Shown here: positions 60,548 through 64,000 of the stretch, one piece after another | Layout of the letters: every line of letters begins with the position of its first letter | How positions within the stretch are numbered: position 1 is the stretch's first letter | Origin: Pseudomonadota bacterium | GTDB taxonomy: Bacteria; Pseudomonadota; Gammaproteobacteria; Burkholderiales; Burkholderiaceae_B | Reading direction: 5' to 3' | Assembly (NCBI GenBank): GCA_023389155.1 | Contig: JAEWEV010000021.1 | Span: 1 to 64,000, forward strand | Length of the DNA stretch: 64,000 bases | The notes under the pieces: model-generated | The model's input: only the letters and a program-made list of their open reading frames with translations | Told to the model about the DNA's origin: nothing | Database searches by the model: none | Position numbers and translations under genes: made by a program

Positions 60548-62640
60548 ATGCAATATCACGTCTTGTACACCCACGTAGCGTGGCAATTATCGGTGCATCT
60601 GCCGACCTGAAAAAAACAGCCGGCCGTCCGCTGGCGTATTTGCTCAAGCATGGATTCGATGGCGCAATCTATCCGGTTAACCCGCGCGTCTCGCAGATTG
60701 GCGACCTTACATGCTATCCCGATATCGAATCGATTCCTGCCGTACCGGATGTGGCTATCGTCCTGCTGGGCGCGGAACGCGTTCATCAGGCTGTAGCAGA
60801 ACTGGCAAAGAAAGGGACAGCAGCAGCCATCGTTCTGGCTAGCGGCTATTCGGAAGCGGGCGACGAAGGGCAGCACTTGCAGCAACAATTGCTCAGTGCT
60901 GCCGGGCCTATGCGCATACTCGGCCCGAACACCATCGGACTGGTGAATCTGACAGATAACATTCCCCTTTCTGCAAGTGGCGCACTGGAAATGGACACCT
61001 TTCCGGTCGGTGCCGTCGGCGTGGTATCGCAGAGCGGAGGCATTCTTGGCGCCCTGCTCTCACGTGCTGCCGCACGCGGTGTGGGCCTGTCCAAACTGAT
61101 CTCCACCAGTAATGAAGTGGATCTGGAGCTCGCTGATTTTATTGAATACCTGATAGACGATGACGCAACCCGAGTCATTGCCCTTTACATCGAAACCATA
61201 CGCAATCCACGAAGGTTTCGGGCAGCAGCCCTGCGCGCAAGACAGGCCGGCAAACCCATCGTCGCATTCAAAATCGGCAGATCCGAAGCGGGTGCGCTGG
61301 CTGCCATTTCGCATACCGGCGCGCTGGCGGGCCAGGACACAATGTATGACGCGTTGTTTCGACAAACTGGCGTGATTCGTGCCCAAAGATTCAGCGATCT
61401 GCTTGATATGCCGGCAGCGCTTACGACTCGCAGAACACTGCATGGCCGGCGTATTGCAATTCTCACATCCACAGGAGGCGCGGGTACGCTGGTTGCTGAC
61501 AGTCTTGGCGTTGCCGGTTTTGAAACGCCAGCACCGGGCTCCCAAACTGCTACCGCGTTACGCGCCATGCAATCTGGAATGCCCGCGGCACTGGATCGCA
61601 ATCCGGTGGACGTCACCCTCGCCGGATTGCAACCTGATCTGTTGCGCAATGCCATCAGTACTCTTGCTGAAAGCAGCGATTACGATGCACTCATCATGAT
61701 TGTTGGCTCTTCAAGCCTGGCCCATCCGGAACTGATGGCAAATGCAATTTCCAACTGCCTGCCCATGACTGAAAAGCCCATTCTGGCATTTGTTAGCCCT
61801 CATGCACCGCATGTGGCAAGTCTGCTTAATGAGAGAGGTATCCCGGCATTTATGGAGCCGGACTGCTGCGCCGTTGCACTGGAAGCCATGTGGCAAACCA
61901 GAACCGTTACATCATCACCCCCATCGCCCGACTCCGGGGCGCGCGCTGTCTGCGGAGACGTACCTGTGGGTTCGCTGAATGAGTCCCAGGCCAAGGCGCT
62001 TTTTGCACGTTATGGCATCCCGAGCGTTCATGAACAGATCGTCAGCAATCCCACGCAGGCACAGGAGGCCGCAAGACAATTCGATACGCCCGTTGTCTTG
62101 AAAATGTTATCCAGCGAGATTGCACATAAAAGCGATGTGGGTGGCGTTGCCGTTCGCGTACCACCGCAACAGGTCGCAGAAAGAATTGCACAGATGCAGG
62201 CGGAGGTCAGCGAAAAGGCCGGCCTGTGCCCGGAGCAGTTTCTGGTTCAGGAAATGGTAACGGACGGCATAGAGCTGATTCTTGGCTTTCACCGCGATGC
62301 ACTGGGAAGCGCTGTTTTACTGGGTATGGGTGGTGTGACCGCAGAACTGCTGAAAGACACCGGCATGCGGCTGCTGCCAGAAAAAGGTGGACTGACTCTT
62401 GACGAAGCCTACAGTCTGATGCGCGAACTGCGAACGTGGCCATTACTGGATGGCTATCGCGGTCGTAATAAAGCGGATCAGAAAGCCCTGGCGCAGGCCA
62501 TCGTAGATTTTTCCCACATGATTGCCGAGCTTGGCGACCGGCTGATCGAAGCAGAAATCAACCCCCTGTTTGTCCTTGACGAAGGCAAGGGAGTGAAAGC
62601 GGCGGATGGGATTGCGATACTGAGCGCGCCAGCGCATTAA
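60544..62640 (+). CDS. ADP-forming acyl-CoA synthetase (acetate-CoA ligase family)
   Basis: A 698-residue NDP-forming CoA ligase. N-terminal CoA-binding domain (AIIGASADLKKTAGRPLAYL), two ligase/flavodoxin-like domains with the SHTGALAGQD region near the phosphohistidine motif, and a C-terminal ATP-grasp domain (LKMLSSEIAHKSDVGGVAVRV, VQEMVTDGIELILGFHRD, LIEAEINPLFVL). It converts a carboxylate, CoA and ATP to acyl-CoA, ADP and Pi (reversible). Likely activates the acid bound by the Bug protein, before the crotonase. Confidence 0.93.
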   Translation: MNAISRLVHPRSVAIIGASADLKKTAGRPLAYLLKHGFDGAIYPVNPRVSQIGDLTCYPDIESIPAVPDVAIVLLGAERVHQAVAELAKKGTAAAIVLASGYSEAGDEGQHLQQQLLSAAGPMRILGPNTIGLVNLTDNIPLSASGALEMDTFPVGAVGVVSQSGGILGALLSRAAARGVGLSKLISTSNEVDLELADFIEYLIDDDATRVIALYIETIRNPRRFRAAALRARQAGKPIVAFKIGRSEAGALAAISHTGALAGQDTMYDALFRQTGVIRAQRFSDLLDMPAALTTRRTLHGRRIAILTSTGGAGTLVADSLGVAGFETPAPGSQTATALRAMQSGMPAALDRNPVDVTLAGLQPDLLRNAISTLAESSDYDALIMIVGSSSLAHPELMANAISNCLPMTEKPILAFVSPHAPHVASLLNERGIPAFMEPDCCAVALEAMWQTRTVTSSPPSPDSGARAVCGDVPVGSLNESQAKALFARYGIPSVHEQIVSNPTQAQEAARQFDTPVVLKMLSSEIAHKSDVGGVAVRVPPQQVAERIAQMQAEVSEKAGLCPEQFLVQEMVTDGIELILGFHRDALGSAVLLGMGGVTAELLKDTGMRLLPEKGGLTLDEAYSLMRELRTWPLLDGYRGRNKADQKALAQAIVDFSHMIAELGDRLIEAEINPLFVLDEGKGVKAADGIAILSAPAH

Positions 62641-62731
62641 GTCAACAGGCTAATTGTCCGAGCTTTACGCATATCTCGTGCTTCACGGGCTTTTATGAGC
62701 ACAGCACCCGAGTATCGTCAACACCACAGCA

Positions 62732-63376
62732 TCAAGGAAACAGAACCGCTGGCTGCCCTTTTTCCCACGGCGTGTATTTTTCCATCACGCGAGCAAACAA
62801 TTCGGATGCTTTCCATTGCGCCAGCCAGCGCTGCACCTGCCGCCATTCCTGATCGTCGAACCACGTAGAATCGGTATGAGCATACTGCCGCACAAACGGC
62901 AAAATCGCCATATCTGCGAGGCTGCAGCGGGATCCGGACAAATAACCGGTTTGTGATAGTTGCCGCTCAATTGACATCAGCCACACAGCGGCAGCATCCC
63001 GATGTGCCAGCCCGCTTTCCAGCGCATACCGCTGCGGGTATTTGTAGCGGTCAAGATGATATTTGAATACCTGTTCACAGGATTCGATGAGTGCCAGCAT
63101 ATCGGCCAGGGATCCTGCTGGTGGCACCAGCCATGCTTGCGGATCATTCTGCTTCAATGCCCACAGCATAATATCCAGGCTTTGATCGACAACCTGCCCG
63201 TCCTGCGTAATTAGAACCGGCACCGTCCCTTTTGGGGACGCAGCCAGCATGTCCGCGGGCTTATGGCGTAACACGATTTCGCGCAGCTCACATGTCTGGG
63301 CACTTGCTGCCAAGGCAAGGCGCGCGCGGATGGCATAAGGACAGCGACGGAAGGAATATAGAACAGGATAAGACAT
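62732..63376 (-). CDS. Glutathione S-transferase family protein
   Basis: A 214-residue GST. The thioredoxin-like N-terminal domain begins MSYPVLYSFRRCPYAIRARLALA (Cys-Pro-Tyr as in Omega/glutaredoxin-2-like GSTs) with LREIVLRHKPADMLAASPKGTVPVLI and the cis-Pro GSH-binding loop VVDQSLDIMLW (the Gln-Ser of the GSH site). The C-terminal helical domain is from about 85. Physiological substrate unknown. The ATG at 63376 is preferred over a TTG two codons upstream. Confidence 0.88.
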   Translation of the reverse strand: MSYPVLYSFRRCPYAIRARLALAASAQTCELREIVLRHKPADMLAASPKGTVPVLITQDGQVVDQSLDIMLWALKQNDPQAWLVPPAGSLADMLALIESCEQVFKYHLDRYKYPQRYALESGLAHRDAAAVWLMSIERQLSQTGYLSGSRCSLADMAILPFVRQYAHTDSTWFDDQEWRQVQRWLAQWKASELFARVMEKYTPWEKGQPAVLFP

Positions 63377-63474
63377 GTACAACCGTGGTCAAAGACAGGT
63401 TATGCCTATCACAAGCCGGATAAGCAGTAATCACCTGACTCTACCATATTTGCCATCCACGATGGCCACAGCAA

Positions 63475-63879
63475 TTATTTTGTGTTGCTGTCGCCAGTCG
63501 AAGCCGGCTTGATCTTTGCCATGGCCTTTTCGTAATCTGCGTGGGCGGCAGCGCGGTCCTGTCCTCCGTATTCAACGCTAAGATATTCAACGATGGCAGG
63601 AATCATTTCCTCCTGCAACGGCGCCTTGTACACATCTTTCATTTTATGAACGGTGGCATTCCAGTAGGCAGGCGAAGATTCCGGAGGCTGCGAAGAAGCA
63701 TACTGAGCAGAATGACAGATCACACACAGGCCACTGACCGTCTGATAACCCGGCAGATCGCTCTTCTTGTAGCTGACGGTTTCCCTTGGAAATTCCACGT
63801 CCGCGGCCATGGCCACGAGCGGCACCGCCATACAGGCACCCGCGATAGATTGGAGCATGCGTTTATGCAGGTATTTCAT
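63475..63879 (-). CDS. sorB: Sulfite dehydrogenase cytochrome c subunit
   Basis: A 134-residue monohaem cytochrome c with signal MLQSIAGACMAVPLVAMA. The haem motif is CVICHS (Cys52, Cys55, His56). It lies 11 bp after the molybdenum subunit gene, the SorA-SorB order of periplasmic sulfite:cytochrome c oxidoreductases (Starkeya type); SorB accepts electrons from SorA. The assignment is supported by the C-terminus of SorA seen at the window edge. Confidence 0.85.
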   Translation of the reverse strand: MKYLHKRMLQSIAGACMAVPLVAMAADVEFPRETVSYKKSDLPGYQTVSGLCVICHSAQYASSQPPESSPAYWNATVHKMKDVYKAPLQEEMIPAIVEYLSVEYGGQDRAAAHADYEKAMAKIKPASTGDSNTK

Positions 63880-63890
63880 TTGTCTACTCC

Positions 63891-64000
63891 TTATGCGGCC
63901 AGTACACGAATCTGCTCGATGCGATTCATGCGATAACCCGAGGGATTCCAGTTGGCCTGCATGGGCTGCGTTTCACCTTTCTGGTTTGTCGCACGAACCA
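63891..64000 (-). CDS. sorA: Sulfite dehydrogenase molybdopterin subunit, C-terminus (partial)
   Basis: The last 36 codons, read leftward from the window edge, give RATNQKGETQPMQANWNP followed by SGYRMNRIEQIRVLAA and stop. R-A-x-[ND]-x-x-G-x-x-Q-P-x-x-x-x-W-N-P-x-G-Y is the C-terminal dimerisation-domain signature of sulfite oxidase family proteins. It ends 11 bp before sorB, giving a sorAB unit. The rest, with the molybdenum-cofactor domain, is outside. Confidence 0.85.
   Translation of the reverse strand, partial: VRATNQKGETQPMQANWNPSGYRMNRIEQIRVLAA

Overview
The window looks like a chromosomal segment of a betaproteobacterium of the Alcaligenaceae (Bordetella/Advenella-like; genus inferred, not proven). 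The grounds are: the order sdhC (partial) / GntR regulator / mdh; a prpBCD methylcitrate operon; both aconitases (AcnB and AcnA); an EarP/EF-P pair with Arg32 in EF-P; a bioFDA operon; a SorAB sulfite dehydrogenase at the right edge; and three separate Bug-type (TctC family) periplasmic binding proteins, a protein class greatly expanded in this family. GC content is moderate and evenly distributed. There is no prophage, CRISPR array or intact transposon; the only mobile DNA seen is a degraded ISL3-like end beside a tRNA-Arg gene.

Layout. 1-20 kb is central carbon metabolism and translation: sdhC, a GntR/UTRA regulator, mdh, prpBCD, acnB, an aminotransferase, acnA, DUF2863, earP, efp and yajQ. 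The gntR-mdh gap and the acnB promoter share the palindrome TCTTATATAAGA, which suggests a local TCA-cycle regulon. 20-34 kb is mixed housekeeping: a TerB-like protein, a FAD oxidoreductase, CorA, a valine-catabolic acyl-CoA dehydrogenase/MmsB pair, a 2-hydroxyacid dehydrogenase, aspartokinase with an internal start, tRNA-Ser, bioFDA, a PaiB-like protein, a GNAT and a ferritin-like protein, followed by an entericidin at 34.5 kb.

34.9-42.9 kb is a self-contained uptake and hydrolysis locus: an alpha/beta hydrolase, a Dpp/Opp-type ABC transporter (two permeases, a double ATPase and a distant binding protein), a GntR/FCD regulator and a divergently placed C45 (penicillin acyltransferase-like) amidase. 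Three promoters in it carry the same TTGGCGCCAA palindrome. Its physiological substrate is unknown; an N-acylated or amide-bonded small molecule or peptide is the best inference.

43-45.9 kb holds hemerythrin, tRNA-Arg, a 15-bp tandem repeat, the ISL3 remnant, two duplicated DUF333 lipoproteins and an exported alpha/beta hydrolase whose nucleophile serine is alanine. 46-62.6 kb is a string of catabolic modules, each with its own regulator and a Bug binding protein: (i) a fumarase/aspartase-superfamily lyase, Bug and class I fumarase under a divergent GntR with two TATGTACGTACATA-type operators; (ii) LysR, Bug, a mandelate-racemase-type enolase-superfamily enzyme and a 2-hydroxyacid dehydrogenase; (iii) IclR, Bug, a crotonase and an ADP-forming acyl-CoA ligase, with an MFS permease nearby. 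The right edge has a GST and sorB with the 3' end of sorA.
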